Of a stretch of 64,000 nucleotides of DNA, positions 1 to 12,185 are shown one piece after another. The notes beneath the pieces were generated by a model. That model ran no database searches and was not told where the DNA came from. It worked only from the letters and a program-made list of their open reading frames with translations. A program made the translations under genes and the position numbers. The DNA lies in assembly GCA_008973525.1 (NCBI GenBank), contig WACJ01000105.1, positions 558,001 to 622,000 of the forward strand. Direction: 5' to 3'. The DNA is from Stenopsyche tienmushanensis (Eukaryota; Arthropoda; Insecta; Trichoptera; Stenopsychidae). Within the stretch, counting starts at the first letter, position 1; every line of letters starts with the position of its first letter.

Positions 1-3000
1 TACGAAAAAAGCCCCCCCAACCCTTTAAAAAAATGATTAATTGTGTCTTGTCATAAAAAAGGAAGACGCTGAAGAAAATAGATTCATTATATTCAATCAG
101 ATGTTTGAAAGGAATATGTACGCCCTGTGTATAAAATGCGAACCCTTTCTTCCTCCAAAATACCATCGTATTCGAAAACGGAATTTCATGATATTTTATA
201 TTGTTTTTTTCTTGTGGCAAATGAAAGAAGATAGAAACGTACATTTTTTGCAGAACGATAAAGAATAGTGTTCATTTATCATTCTCTTTTATCGGACCGG
301 GGGGGATCTTAGTTTTTTAGATAACAAATTGAATAAAAACGTTTGTCCTTTTAATGACAAAACCGAAAATAATCTTCGCGAATCGTGAATTTTTAGAAAA
401 ACAAATCCATCTTCAAAGAACGCCACTTTAATATCATCACATTTTTTGCAAAACTTTATTCTGTTTATTTTCGTTGCGATGGATCGATGAGTGTAAGAAG
501 GAATTGTACCGGGTCGTAAATGATATATTTTTAACAACCAATCCAATATATTTTTTCTTCATTAATGTCTTGTAAACAATTTGTACGCAATAATTAGAAG
601 AGATTTCACTGTGTTTGTTTTGAATGCTGAAATTGATGACATTGATAATATTTGCTGGTTCGATTCGTGTGTCTTTGAAGAAATTTGAAGAAAAAAAAAT
701 GATAAAGAAGAAAGGCGCAAGCAGCCCATACACAGCTATCCATTTTAGAAGTATGCACGCATACCCTGTATATTCCATTGCTTTATTGATGCTCGCACCA
801 GAATTCTGTATACGTTCAATTCGAATCAGTTGGAATCATTGGGATTCCAACATCTTCTTTTAGAAATTTTTAATTTTAAACCGTAACCTCGATAATATTA
901 TTCATCTTTTTTTATATAAAAAACTGGCATCGTTGCAACATATCGAGGTGGATTTATGTTCCGGAGAAGAATTATAGCCTTGATAATTTTCAGTGTTTTA
1001 ATACTCGATTCAAATATATTTTTTATATAGAATGATGATCTTACTGATTTTATTATTAACTTTATATATAATCTAAATAAAAAAGTCACTTTTGTCGACT
1101 ATGCATTTTGAGCTTGGTACAACCAATCGACGGTTGCTATGCTTTGTTCACTTTAGCAATCACCAGACCAATATTAACGTAGTAGATCCGTTTAAACGTC
1201 TCGCAAAACAAATTTCGCACATAAATAATACTTGTGCTAATGTTAAAACCTTCATAAATACACGTCCAATAACTCACCAAAGTTTCATCGCAATCGGATG
1301 AATGGTATAGGAATATATCTAAAGCTATTAAACAGCACGCTGAATGCACGCTTTACACACATTCATTTTATATATATATATAAGAAGATTTTTTAAATTA
1401 AAAATTACCTTTCGCTAGCGAAGTTTTAGAAGCTAAATACGATATAATATTTCATATTATAGATACCGGGGGTTTTTCACAAACATCCCCAATATATTAT
1501 GTGCTGAGTTCGATGGTACATAAACGGATATTTCCCTTAAAAAGAGACAAATTGTTATTATTTTTCTTAGGGTCAGACAATCTAATATAATCTCGTGATT
1601 TATGTCTCCATTGATAGGACAATATAATGGAGAAACAAAAGTAATTTGGCCGAAAATATATTAACCGAGAGTGCGCTCCGAAGGTTCGCTCGGTCGATTC
1701 GGGAATTAATTTCGATCCTTTTCCTGCGAAGCCTTAGAAAAATTCAAGACACGACCTCTTTGAATTTCGCGCCTACGCTGTATAAGCTGGCTAAAATAAA
1801 ATTTATATATATGCGAAATAAATAATGCATCAGTTTTGGGAGAGCAGCAAGCGGCTACAGTTTATGTAAATCTCTCCGGGATAAATCCTGCGTACCCTTT
1901 TGTTGAGGTCCCGGGGTGTGGATAATAAATGAGGTCTTTTTTTATGATATCATTATTTTTTAATGAGAATTTTTAGCTCATTTCTTTGCGCATTGACCTC
2001 CATTCCGGAGACGACTGCTCCCGACGTCTTTCTTAATTCGAAACGGTACAATAAAAGCATTTATTCGACGACCTAAAAATCCTGAACATTTTTCAAAATA
2101 TAACGAGAGCCGTGTTGATCGCATCGGTAGCGATGTTCTACATTGAACAACCCTTCAATTAATTTAATACATCCCTCGGCAAAAAATGCTGCTTTTAAGC
2201 AACATCATACATTTTTAATTATATAATTAATTATTTCCCCATAATAAAATATGATTTTTCACATGCGACCGAGGGTTGCGTCTTGTGTCGTCCTTGCTCG
2301 TTAAGCCACTAGCAATAAAAGGATCGGCAGGATAACCGTTAATGGGTTTTCATAAAAGTTTAATTTTGGGAAAGCTCAAATAGAGGGTGCAAAAACAAAG
2401 CATTCCATTAATCTACCTCTTCACCGACGATATAAAACGAAACGATCGCGAAATATTCCCGGAAACCGGAGTCCTTTGAAATCCGAAGTGGTTTTACGAA
2501 TCAAATGAAATTACATAAAGAAAACAAACCTTTCTTTTATCTCCCGTAGGGATGGGTGGGAAGCAAAGATTTAAATTCAAAGAGCAACCTGATTTGATGA
2601 TCGTTGTCGAATCGCAAATAAGAAATATTCATAATTTGATCGGCGAAAATGGTATCAGATTGTGTCCTTTGACGAAAATGAATAATTCATTATCTCTCTT
2701 TTTTTCCCTTCCACTTTATCCGAGACGTCCTTTTTATTAATGATGACGGCGAATTTTCAAATCCTTTTTATTTCCTTTGACGACTTTGCAGATGTTGGGC
2801 ATCAATTTATAAACGAAAAATACATTAAATGCTATCATATTATATTTTTATATTTTAAATTGAGCAAAATCTGATATTTAAATTAATACACAGGGACATT
2901 ATGTCTTCTAAATGGGACTCAGATGCTGTTGCTTGTTATTTTGGATTAGTGAACATTGCATCCTGACAGTAACACGATCCATGGATAAACAAGACGTCAT

Positions 3001-3565
3001 TCCTATAATTCGATTTAAGTATATTCGCAACTCACTATAAAATATACAAATCTAGTATTACCAATTTAAATCGCCATGATTATTTAAAAATGCATATCAT
3101 AGTAATCCAAATCACGATCTGAGTTTAGTATTCGCTATTTAATGTCAACTCGCCGTTTTAAATGAATTGTAGACTTATTCAAACATTTTGAATTGTTTGT
3201 ATGCAAATAGAATATCTTTTTGATAAATTTGGGTTCATACATTATTTATTGTTTCTGATGATGTTGTTATTTATTTTGGTTCACAATATAACATTTGGGC
3301 CTAAAAGTGATCGATTTTTTAAAAAAAATATTAAGTACTGGACAAGTGACTTGCAGCAAAAAAATTAAATATATTTTTATTTTATATAATATTGTGTATA
3401 AATTAACTTATAATTAAAAAGAAATATTTGAAAATAAAAAAACTATGACCCATGTATATTCTTACTCTCTTACGGTCACTCGCTGCTCTAAACTATTTGA
3501 TTGACCTTCTTCCAAATTCAGATACATGCAAATAACAACTGGTTGAAATTTAGCAGTCAAATATA
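1..3565. other. AT-rich sequence without recognised gene
   Basis: No open frame here resembles a protein family I know. The longest are short and have no domain-like composition. A short (TA)n run lies near 1367-1382. I see no tRNA boxes and no terminal repeats. Confidence 0.5.
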
Positions 3566-3792
3566 AGGCATTCAAAAAGATACCACCATTCTGGTGGTAG
3601 TGTGGGATTTTTACCCAATAAACCCCCTTCCTCTTTGGCTACCACTCGGCTACTAATTAAGTATTGCACAAGAGTGGCAGTGATGTGTCCCTCATGGGCT
3701 CTCCATTTGTCTCTTTCTGGATGTCATTTTACTGCTAAAGTCCGTCATCTTGTACGCTCAGCATCCTCCTGCCGCATAGCGCACGTCGTGTA

Positions 3793-4431
3793 TTAGCAGC
3801 ACGCACTCCATGCTCTAGCATTCGTTAACATTGAAGGTATCATGTTGCTAGGGGAGAGCGACCTGATTCCCAGCTCCTTCCGTAGGATGTCTCTTTCGTT
3901 GCTCCATGCTGGGGAGACAAATGTCGTGTGTGCAGCATCGTCGTACTCCGCTCCGCAGTGGTGGCACTCCGGGCCGGTCTCTTTGCCTATTTTGTGTAGG
4001 TAGCTACCAAAACAGTCGTATCCGGTAAGGACTTGGGTCAAGTGGTAGCACAGTTGACCGTGCTTTCTGGCTACCCAGGTTCTCGGGTTCGGTATTAGAT
4101 CGTGCGTCCACCGACTTTTAGCGGAGTTGTCCCATCGGGACTGCCACGCCGCCATGATCCTTGTCTGGACTCTGGCCATGTTGAGCCTGACCCTTTCAAT
4201 TTGTAGTGCCGAGTGCACTACCTCGTTGTAGAGTCGCCTCCTGTTTGTTTTTGGGCCACCGATGTTGGGCATCAACCTGGCTAGGTTCTCTGCGATGCTG
4301 ACTGCCGTCGCTACCGCCTTCTTCGTGTGGGTGACGAATCGGAGCTTGTCATCAATCTCCACCCCCAAATACCGACTGGATATTGAGTATTTAATCTCGC
4401 AACCCGACCCCTGTGGAATGCCTGTCGTCAC
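3793..4431 (-). pseudogene. RT C-terminal fragment of R1-like LINE ORF2
   Basis: An open stretch of 212 codons covers RT motif B, the thumb and the C-terminal zinc knuckle. In an intact ORF2 about 100 residues, including the catalytic YADD, would lie between the GIPQGS motif and the CEIKYS segment, and they are absent. The normally longer stretch around QIERVRLNMARVQ is also shortened compared with the 48 kb copy. The ATG at 4431 is internal to the family protein and is not a true start. It is a dead fragment of a larger polyprotein. Confidence 0.75.
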
Positions 4432-4538
4432 TGATTTTTTTCTTCTCTCCCCGTCGGCGTCTGCTTAGATAAGAGTTCTCCCTTGCATGTAGCTCTCTAC
4501 CATTCTGGTGAGGTATGGTGGGGTGTCAATTTTGTTCA

Positions 4539-4593
4539 AGGTCCTGAGGATCAGATGCCATCTCGCCGAGTTGGCATCTGATCCTCAGGACCT
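4539..4593. repeat. Perfect 22-bp inverted repeat, 11-nt loop
   Basis: Arms 4539-4560 and 4572-4593 are exact reverse complements. The loop 4561-4571 itself contains CTCG/CGAG. The proximal arm continues the RT reading frame of the R1 fragment, and the distal arm is its inverted copy at the 5' truncation point. This fits a fold-back during reverse transcription. Confidence 0.9.
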
Positions 4594-4599
4594 CATATC

Positions 4600-7100
4600 C
4601 TCATACCTGTTTCATCGTGTCTACAACTTGGGTGACGGCGTCGATTATGAAGCGACTTACACGGAACCTTATATGTGTGTCTACACGTATCATAAAGTAA
4701 CAACTTTACTAGTAGCGCGCTAATTTTATTATATATTACACAAACACAGCTTCTTCCTTTAGCTAACAATTTTCGCTAACAAAAGCAATTCACAAAATCA
4801 AGTTTTCCAAAGAGGTAAGAAGTTTCACTATTACCACGTTTCGCGCATTCTTTAAAATGCAATTTGTATGGAATTATTTTTTATATATATAAATAAGCTT
4901 ACTAAATGATACAGATTTTTGGCGATTCAAATTGCTACTAAATAAATGAGGCTTAATACTTAAAATTTTGTTTTAAAATAAATGTAGCTGATCACAAATC
5001 CACCAGCTATCAATCCATATTTTAAAATCAACATCAATTAAATCTGTACGATTAACGAATCGTCTCATCCGAAAATTTCACATGAAATGAATATAGACAG
5101 GAAGCCATTCTTTTTCGATTCCACCCTCTCTAAAAGCAAGTGTAATTCAATTGCTGAAAATTTGCGCCATTTAAAGTCTAAAAGTGTATACTGCCTGGAG
5201 TACATTCAAATTCCATAGGCGTTCTTTCGAACGTGTCTATTACGGAGGCAGTATAGGTAGATTTTCAGAGTCATGTCTCGTATTAGGCCTCTGACAATGA
5301 CATAAAATATTTAACAGTTCAATTCTCTGTTATATATATATATATATATATTTTAGAATACTGGATTTTTTTAAATAGAATTAGTTATATTGAATTTATC
5401 CAATTTAATTTAAAAAACTCAAGTATATATCATTAAAAATATGATTTGAAGTTAATACTTCATTCTTATATTATTCATGATTTTATCAGTTGACGATGAT
5501 ATTATATTGCTTTAATATTTGCATAGTTATGCATGATTTTCGTAGTACAACGTCTTGAATATTTGCATGGAATTTTGAAAAGCCCTCTCGGCATACCCGG
5601 CACCTAACCCTTTCGTTCGGAATAGAATACAGGATCCACGGTAAAAATATTAATCGAAACCCATTCATCACACCTGGCTTCCGATTTTCATCCCTTCGCA
5701 AATTCAAAACCTCCAAAATCAATACTAACAATAATGGAAATCTCGCACTTGAGCGCCTTTTACGCCCCATCGTAAAAATAGAACAATAAAACGGAAAATT
5801 TTATAGTTTAGGGGCAAAACTGATCCCGAAACTATCACCTGTGTCTTATAAAATTGGAGGCTTACGATCCTTGACTATGAAAATAAATCGTCCTTTACGC
5901 TCCGACCTCCTGAACGTGATCAAAAGTTTTTATATGTAAAATACGCGCCCGATGACATCCTGATTTATAGGGGGCTGCTTAAATATGAATAAAGGCCACA
6001 TTTCATTCGACCCATAAAAATCATTCTACAAATATTTCCATCGATTTATAGGCAATCGCAATAATATCTTTATCAAACATGTAAATTCTCGGAATGTTAT
6101 GAAAGGGCATTTTCCATGCTCCGCCATGTGCTAGTGTCTCCATAAATTGTTTACCCCAATTCCCCAAGGATAACAAAAGGGTCGGAGTGACATTCTTATC
6201 TGCACGAGGAAAAATGATTTGTACATATAAAAGGTAAATTTGGGAACGTTCTGTTTGTATAAATGTTTGATTTCTTTGCTGTTGACCGAAATAATCTGAC
6301 GAAATCCTCCACGCAAACAATGTGAATTTCAACAAACAATAAATTCTGCAAACACTTACTTTTATTATATTTTTAACGTACGCTTTTAAACTTAAGCCTT
6401 CTCGCTGTTTTCATCCCGATTTAAACACGTTTTGAATTGAAATGCGAATAAAATTATGCAAATATTTTGGCTGAATTCTTGTTTGAACTGTTTAAATATT
6501 TGAATATCTAAATATACACGTTCGATAGAAGAGACCTTTCGAATAACTAAAACGATTTTGATTTCTGTAAATACAAATGTTAACATTGATGATTGGGTCT
6601 TATAAAGGTTCAAGTCTAAGTTAAAGAAATAAACCCCAACTGCGAGACTCTGATAGCCTGGTTCGGATAGAACTCGTCTGTCATAACTCTTTATCTTTGA
6701 AGGCATCTCATTGCTCACACATGCGAAAGATTTCGATGTTTGATGCATTTTAAAAACTATTTCAATCTGCATAAAGAACCGTTGACAATTTAACGGAATT
6801 CCGAAAGCTTAAAATTATTGATCCTAAAACTGTTCATATATTTTGTAGAGAGGCTTAGTAATAAAAATTAAGTGGGATATTATTTTTTTATTGATCAAAA
6901 TATTGCGTATGGGTTTAAGCTATCATAATATGTATTACTGCATACAGATATTAAGGTGTAATATTTTTTATGATCCATAATATTTTACAACGGACAAAAT
7001 TTGTTACTCGCTTGCGTTTATCGCCAGTAAATCGCGGCATTTAAATCGTTTTTATTTTAAATAACGCATTTTATATATAAATATTTTTAGGAATAGGAAT
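4600..7100. other. AT-rich sequence without recognised gene
   Basis: There is a (TA)n microsatellite at about 5331-5352. Other open frames are short and of no recognisable family. Confidence 0.5.
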
Positions 7101-7249
7101 TTTAGTATTGAGAATGGTGCCGACAACTATAACTTTGTTTATTAGTCTCCTTCTTAAGGTATTTTTTCCTGTGGGAGTGGAATATTGCATAAGACACCCT
7201 GGGTTTGATCCCAAGGTAGTGTCAGATTCTTACAGACTTAACCCCTCCC

Positions 7250-8560
7250 TTGTCCTTCCCTGTCCCTCTGGTACTGTTTGCCATATTGCTTCAGGAAGAC
7301 CGGTACCTGGATTTAGATAATTGGCCCTATTCTAGTGTTGAAGATGCGCTCTGCGTCTCTCTCTCTCTTGCACTGCCCTCTTTGGCGCTCAGAATCTTCT
7401 CTACGCAATCACGCCAAAGGTCCCAGTTCTTCTTGCTTAACATCATTCTGTGGCCCATGTTGTCAACGTTGAACTCAGCTACCCCAAGTGCTTGTTTCAG
7501 CGTGTTTCTCTGAGGTATCCAAGAATCACAGTCAGTGATAGTGTGTTCAGCATCATCGACCTTCCTTGCCAATCCACTTCAGGTACGCACCGAAACATCT
7601 GAGTCAAGTAGTAACTCATTTTACCGTGTTTTTTTAGGGCCCTCCACCGGCTTACGACCGGGATAAGTCGGTGGGTCCATCTTCCCTTACTGGACTGATT
7701 CCATCTCTGCTGCCAGGCTTCCTTCAGTTTTTGGTCATGCTCATTGGGATTTTTGGGATCTTAGAAATCCAAGACCCTCTTCTTTGCTTGGAGGACCAAC
7801 AGGTGGATTCCAATGATTACGAGCATCGCTTCTTCAGATACTGTTCTGTATGCTGTGATGACTCGGAGCGCTCCCTGCCGTTGGACTCTTGCCAGCTTCT
7901 TTCTGTAGCTCTCATGTTTGAGCATCTTATGTCATATCGGGGTTCCGTACACAAGGATTGAGTGTATAACCTCGTTTGTGGTTCTTCTTCTGCACGCCTT
8001 TGGCCTTCCGATGTTGGACATGAGCCATCCGAGCTCGCTGGCTACTTTCTGCGCCTTCTGCGCAGCTGCTTCAGTGAATGGGTTCTACTCCTCCTGGCAT
8101 TTTCAACTCCAGCAGGCTGTTGTAGATGACGTTCCATAGAGTGGGTCCCAGCACTGATCCCTGCAGAATGCCCATCTCCAATTTCTTTATCGTATTATTC
8201 TCGTTGTGATGGACACATCGGTCTCTGAAGTAGTCGTTGGCGAGCTCGACAACGTACTCTGGAACTCGGAAGTTTTACCTAAGCGCACCAACGATCAACT
8301 CCCAGCTGGCAGTGTTGAACGCGTTCTTGATGTCCAACGTGACCACCACATCGTCTCTGCGGCCCGCTCTGAGCTCATATTGTCTATTTGACAGGTTTTC
8401 TTCAATTTTCGCCTAGGTCCTCGTGAGAAGCAGCTTCAGCTTAGTTTCTTTCCGAGATCGTCCAACAAGCACAGCGGCCCCAGTCTGGCCGTTTTGAATG
8501 GTGAGAGTTCAATGTCGCTTCGTTTTGTTGCCCATATTTCCCACAATGTCAGATTGATTT
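7250..8560 (-). mobile_element. R1-like non-LTR retrotransposon fragment, second family
   Basis: The minus strand keeps recognisable RT blocks in several frames. Motif A (VTLDIKNAFNTASW) lies around 8285-8350. Motif B (LQGSVLGPTLWNV) lies around 8125-8165. A later block, LMSNIGRPKACRRRTTNEVIHS, lies at about 7965-8030, and a C-terminal tail is at 7327-7572. The YADD block between motif B and the thumb is missing, and stops and frame shifts occur throughout. It differs enough from the 3.6 and 48 kb copies to be a separate R1-like family. Orientation is minus. Confidence 0.75.
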
Positions 8561-8750
8561 GTTTAACTCCTTTTTAAGGTGCCATGTCCATTATCGGATG
8601 TAAGCGGTCTCCAGACAAGATTTTTTTAATACATTTTTTGATCCAGAAAATCAAGCTAAATCTGGATAAATACAATCGATTGGATTTGAAGTCTAACTTT
8701 TATAATAAGAGTCCAAGATCTAATCTATTTTAGCACCACTTGGTTATATA

Positions 8751-8754
8751 CTTG
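8751..8754. repeat. Target-site duplication CTTG (left)
   Basis: The four bases directly outside the TGTTATG end equal those at 18168-18171. Four bp is the normal target duplication for Ty3/gypsy elements. Confidence 0.9.
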
Positions 8755-8874
8755 TGTTATGTATTGTATATCAGCAGTGCATCCCACTTCTGACAACAAA
8801 ATTTATATTGTTATGGATCGTCTTCTTCATCAGTTGGTCTTCAAATGAAAGCGTATTTATCAGTTCGATGTATC

Positions 8875-8880
8875 TTTATT
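8875..8880 (-). terminator. Poly(A) signal AATAAA in 3' LTR
   Basis: An AATAAA hexamer in the sense strand of the left LTR, downstream of the TATA-like element. It is suitably placed to end the full-length and env transcripts. Confidence 0.5.
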
Positions 8881-9027
8881 TCTTCTTTAGTTTTACAACA
8901 AATACACAATTACGATAGTGACCCGAGGTCTAAGTGCTGTCGCAAATGCGGATAGAGGTTGTAAGAATTGATGTTAACTTGACGAGTGGATGAAGAATAA
9001 TTGTCTGTTGCATCGACGAGGCACAGA

Positions 9028-9035
9028 TTATATAT
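9028..9035 (-). promoter_or_regulatory. TATA-like element in LTR
   Basis: TATATAAT in the sense direction, about 150 nt before the AATAAA signal. The equivalent in the promoter-active 5' LTR is 17622-17629. Placement is inferred and no cap site is known. Confidence 0.4.
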
Positions 9036-9240
9036 TTTAAGGGTTAAGGGCTTACTGGTGGGGAACCAGCCAATCGATGATCGGTGACTTGGCGATGCTT
9101 GCGTGTGTGTTTGTTATGGGAAGATGAGGGATGAAGTTTTCTTATTCGAAGAGCACCCTGATTGTGAAAGAACAATAACCAGACATTTTAAGGCATATGG
9201 AAAAGGGTGCAATTGACATAAGACAGAAGCTCTAAAACAA

Positions 9241-9441
9241 ATAAGGTAGCGTTTGGACCGGGTGCAAGATGGGCTTAGGACAGTTGCTTTAAAATAAATA
9301 AGGTAGCATTTGGACCGGGTGCAAGATGGGCTTAAGACAGTTGCTTTAAAATAAATAAGGTAGCATTTGGACCGGGTGCAAGATGGGCTTAAGACAGTTG
9401 CTTTAAAATAAATAAGGTAGCATTTGGACCGGGTGCAAGAA
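9241..9441 (-). repeat. 57-bp tandem repeats in U3 (left LTR)
   Basis: Three full 57-bp units start at 9241, 9298 and 9355, followed by a partial unit to about 9441. A more diverged partial unit precedes them. The same array is at 17835-18035. The period is a multiple of three, so a 129-codon sense frame stays open through it, but I take the array as a U3 regulatory repeat and not as a gene. Confidence 0.9.
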
Positions 9442-9573
9442 GGGATGATGTAAAACAAATAATGAGTCGAAAAATTGACGTTAAACAAAGAATATGGTCT
9501 CAATGATGTACATTTAAGTTTTAGATAGACTCATGTCACTAAATTGGCAATCCAGAATGGTGAGTACATAACA

Positions 9574-9584
9574 CCTCCCTCATT
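9574..9584 (-). promoter_or_regulatory. Polypurine tract
   Basis: The sense strand reads AATGAGGGAGG directly upstream of the 3' LTR start. This purine run would prime plus-strand DNA synthesis. Confidence 0.85.
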
Positions 9585-10226
9585 AAACATAAACATATAG
9601 GGAAAATATATGGTTTATGATTCTATACAAAACAATAAATTGCAGGAAAATGTATACAAAGAAGAATAATTACTTAGATGGTAAAAATATAAAATAAGAT
9701 TAATTTCTTAATAATAATGACCTAGAATATAATAATAGTAAGGAAAATAAATTGTAGTTAAAATTATTAAAATTGTAGGATAAAATTTTTTCTACTTGTT
9801 TTTTTTTTTTTTTTTATATAAAACATTGGAAACTTAAAAGTATACATAGAAAAATATTCAATTAATAAAAGTTTGGTTTAATTTTAAATTATGTTTTCCA
9901 TTATTAAGGAAATCAGTTCTTAAAACTAACACATTATAAGTGATATATTATATAAATGCAAAAATAAAACTTATATATGAAATTTTGTAAGAATAGTAAA
10001 ATTAGACATTAATAATATAAGTTGATATATTGTTATAGACATTTGTTAATGAGCAATGTAATATCTGGATACATTTTGATAAAAATTATTTTATTTTTTA
10101 TAGTTACATAAAGTACATTTACATTTAAACATTTCCTTCGTGGTTCAAATCGTTATTTAATAGAAGAATATAAATTAACTTGTGTTCAGCAACAATAAAA
10201 CATATATATAGCATTTTTATAGAATT
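9585..10226 (-). other. 3' untranslated region between env and PPT
   Basis: AT-rich sequence between the env stop at 10227 and the polypurine tract. It holds an A-run in the sense strand (T-run at about 9799-9816 on the plus strand). No open frame of note. Confidence 0.6.
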
Positions 10227-12122
10227 TTAAGTATACGAGTTATTTAGTCTTGCGCTTCTTCTAAGAGGAACATCAGATCTTCTAGTGTTCTCGTTATCAG
10301 TTGCTACGTTTCCTAATTCTAATTCACTATTATGTGGATTAGATTGGTTTCTTATGCAGATTGAAAAACAATTACTAATTCCTCTACAGTTTTGATTTTC
10401 AGAATTTGTTGGTCTCCTGAATAAACATCTTTTTATGCATCTAATAAATATACACAATATTAAAATAATAACTATTCCGGTAATAAAATACATAAAATAG
10501 TCGTGAGAATTCATCCTATTTTTTAAATTTGACATTTTTGAATGGTTTATCTCATCATTTAGGTTTTTGAGTTTATGTGAAATTAAGTTCAATTCATCTA
10601 GACCTATATTTGCGTATGGCATTGTTTTTAAATATGGTATATGTTTTGAATCATTTTTATTATTAATATATTCACAACAGTTGTCCAAAATATTTACCTT
10701 TGGTATTAAAGCTGTTATATTTGAATACATAGAACTAATGGAGGTTATCAATACTTTATTTGAATAACCTTTACAATTTGATTCTAAATGTATAATGCCA
10801 ATATCAGAGAGAGTTACGTCGGATATGGCACCTTCGCATGATATTGTTAAGGTAACGGGTTCCGACAATACATAAATCCATTCGTTTTTATCCTTTAATT
10901 TATACCAAACTTCTAATTGTTCATTTGTGTTCTGTAAAATACACGAGTCTGGAATTTTAGTTGATGAGAGGAGTTCAATTTCACAACAAGGGCTGGAATG
11001 ACTCGACACGAGAGGTGAAATTTGTAAACATATATATTCTCTTGGTCTTAGTGAATGACAGTGATCAAGATCATTAAATAGAGCGTACTGAGTCTTTATA
11101 GTAGACTGTGCAAGGTATTTCTGATTGGGTCGTATTGATAAATATCCCGATGGGAATTTCATGGGGAGCGACACTAATTTGAATAGATTGAAAAGGTTGT
11201 TGGTCACTAAAGGTATTGTTAATTTAAATATTAGTTTGTTATTAATATTAAATACTTGTAGATTTAGGACGTTTAAAAGACTATGAATATTTTCCATTCC
11301 TAACGAAGTCGGAAAATAGTATCCCTTAGGCAGATTATGCAAGACGTTCCTCAAGGCATGAAGTAGTTGAGTTGGTGATAAAATAAATGGATCTAGTTGG
11401 TTCATTTTGGCAAATAATAACGCGGTGCTTAAAGATTTAACATTTGTTTCTAATTCTGTAATGAGGTAGTTAAGAGTTGAGAAATGAGCTAATATTTTTC
11501 TGGTTCGCATATTATTTTCTAATCGAGAATAAGTCGTTTTTAAATGAGCATTTATCAATTCGATGTTGTCGTTGAAAGTTTTTTCATTGTCTTGTAACCG
11601 ACTAATAGTTTGATTAAAATTTGATATTGTTGTTGACACTATTTGAATTTGTTCCTTTAATAAATCTGTCAAATGTTTTTCGTTATTAGTTACTTGGTTT
11701 ATTAAGGATTCAAAATATTCACCGTCACTGGAGTCTAATACGCCAAAAAGGCTTTTAGCTATTGTTCCTATTCCATTGATAAGACCACGCTTGCGTCTGT
11801 GTAAAAATTCTGAGTCACTAATCATTTGAGCTAATGACTCTTCAAGAAGTTTAACTCTATCAATACGTTCCTCGATCGATTGTATTTTATTTAAACAATC
11901 AAAATTCTCCGTATCATTATTTACGGTATGGCATAAGTGAAAAGTTTTAATGTAAACATTTTCGAATTGGGTTATTTCTTCGTTTAGATAAGAAACATTG
12001 TAAAAAGTTATTATATTCCAATTAATATCAGAAAACTGTAGGTTACCTATGTTGTCGTAGAGTAATCCGGAAGATTTTTTTATAGGTTCGACGCGATAGT
12101 GTTCTCCATTTACGCACAACAT
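10227..12122 (-). CDS. env: Env, F-like envelope glycoprotein
   Basis: 631 codons without interruption. This is a class I-type envelope related to baculovirus F and errantivirus Env proteins. A furin-type site RRKR (109-112) is followed by a glycine-rich hydrophobic segment (113-130) that fits a fusion peptide. Long helical stretches follow (about 131-240). One membrane span lies near 542-560, with a basic, cysteine-rich tail of about 70 residues. N-glycosylation sequons are frequent. The first ATG in the frame is not followed by a signal peptide, and a splice acceptor (TTTCAG) sits 10 nt upstream. The true N-terminus is therefore probably supplied by an upstream exon at 16982-17016. It should be made from a spliced subgenomic RNA and act at the cell surface or in the secretory pathway. 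Confidence 0.9.
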   Translation of the reverse strand: MLCVNGEHYRVEPIKKSSGLLYDNIGNLQFSDINWNIITFYNVSYLNEEITQFENVYIKTFHLCHTVNNDTENFDCLNKIQSIEERIDRVKLLEESLAQMISDSEFLHRRKRGLINGIGTIAKSLFGVLDSSDGEYFESLINQVTNNEKHLTDLLKEQIQIVSTTISNFNQTISRLQDNEKTFNDNIELINAHLKTTYSRLENNMRTRKILAHFSTLNYLITELETNVKSLSTALLFAKMNQLDPFILSPTQLLHALRNVLHNLPKGYYFPTSLGMENIHSLLNVLNLQVFNINNKLIFKLTIPLVTNNLFNLFKLVSLPMKFPSGYLSIRPNQKYLAQSTIKTQYALFNDLDHCHSLRPREYICLQISPLVSSHSSPCCEIELLSSTKIPDSCILQNTNEQLEVWYKLKDKNEWIYVLSEPVTLTISCEGAISDVTLSDIGIIHLESNCKGYSNKVLITSISSMYSNITALIPKVNILDNCCEYINNKNDSKHIPYLKTMPYANIGLDELNLISHKLKNLNDEINHSKMSNLKNRMNSHDYFMYFITGIVIILILCIFIRCIKRCLFRRPTNSENQNCRGISNCFSICIRNQSNPHNSELELGNVATDNENTRRSDVPLRRSARLNNSYT

Positions 12123-12132
12123 TGAAAATGAC

Positions 12133-12139
12133 CTGAAAT
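12133..12139 (-). promoter_or_regulatory. Predicted env splice acceptor
   Basis: ATTTCAG followed by G at 12132, ten bases before the env ATG. The ten bases are in frame with env and contain no stop. The phase matches a donor at 16981 in the leader ORF. Confidence 0.6.
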
Positions 12140-12185
12140 GATCGTAAGTTTAGTTTGTATGTAGTTTGAATATGGAATTAAATAA

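Larger units (their letters stand above)
3566..4593 (-). mobile_element. R1-clade non-LTR retrotransposon fragment (copy 1)
   Basis: The minus strand encodes the end of a reverse transcriptase and the C-terminal tail of an R1-type LINE. A GIPQGS motif (RT motif B) lies near 4415-4431, then a deletion removes the YADD region and jumps to a CEIKYS...RYLGVEIDDKLRF segment. The tail ends in a CCHC knuckle (CHHCG...DDAAHTTF, about 3900-3960), as expected of this clade. The stop is at 3793. The 3' UTR (3566-3790) matches the copy at 48165. RT sequence upstream of the deletion (reading LRTLNKIDTPPYLTRMVESY) reaches 4593, where the element stops in a perfect hairpin. A stop codon and the internal deletion make it non-functional. 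Confidence 0.8.
8755..9573 (-). repeat. 3' LTR (left copy)
   Basis: 819 bp, bounded by TGTTATGTA and TACATAACA. In the sense direction U3 runs from 9573 to about 9000 and holds 57-bp tandem repeats and a TATA-like AT stretch (9028-9035). An AATAAA signal follows at 8880-8875. U5 ends at 8755 and includes a second primer-site-like sequence at 8778-8795. It matches the right LTR except A at 8993 (G at 17587). Confidence 0.95.

Noticed and set aside
7190..7225. tRNA-like T-arm (GGGTTTGATCCC)
   Set aside because: It has no A box or acceptor stem around it. It is part of the 3' side of the R1-like fragment or chance.
9114..9503. 129-codon frame in the LTR (also 17708-18097)
   Set aside because: It is produced by the 57-bp repeats in U3. 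There is no known family and no start context. Kept only as a low-interest observation.
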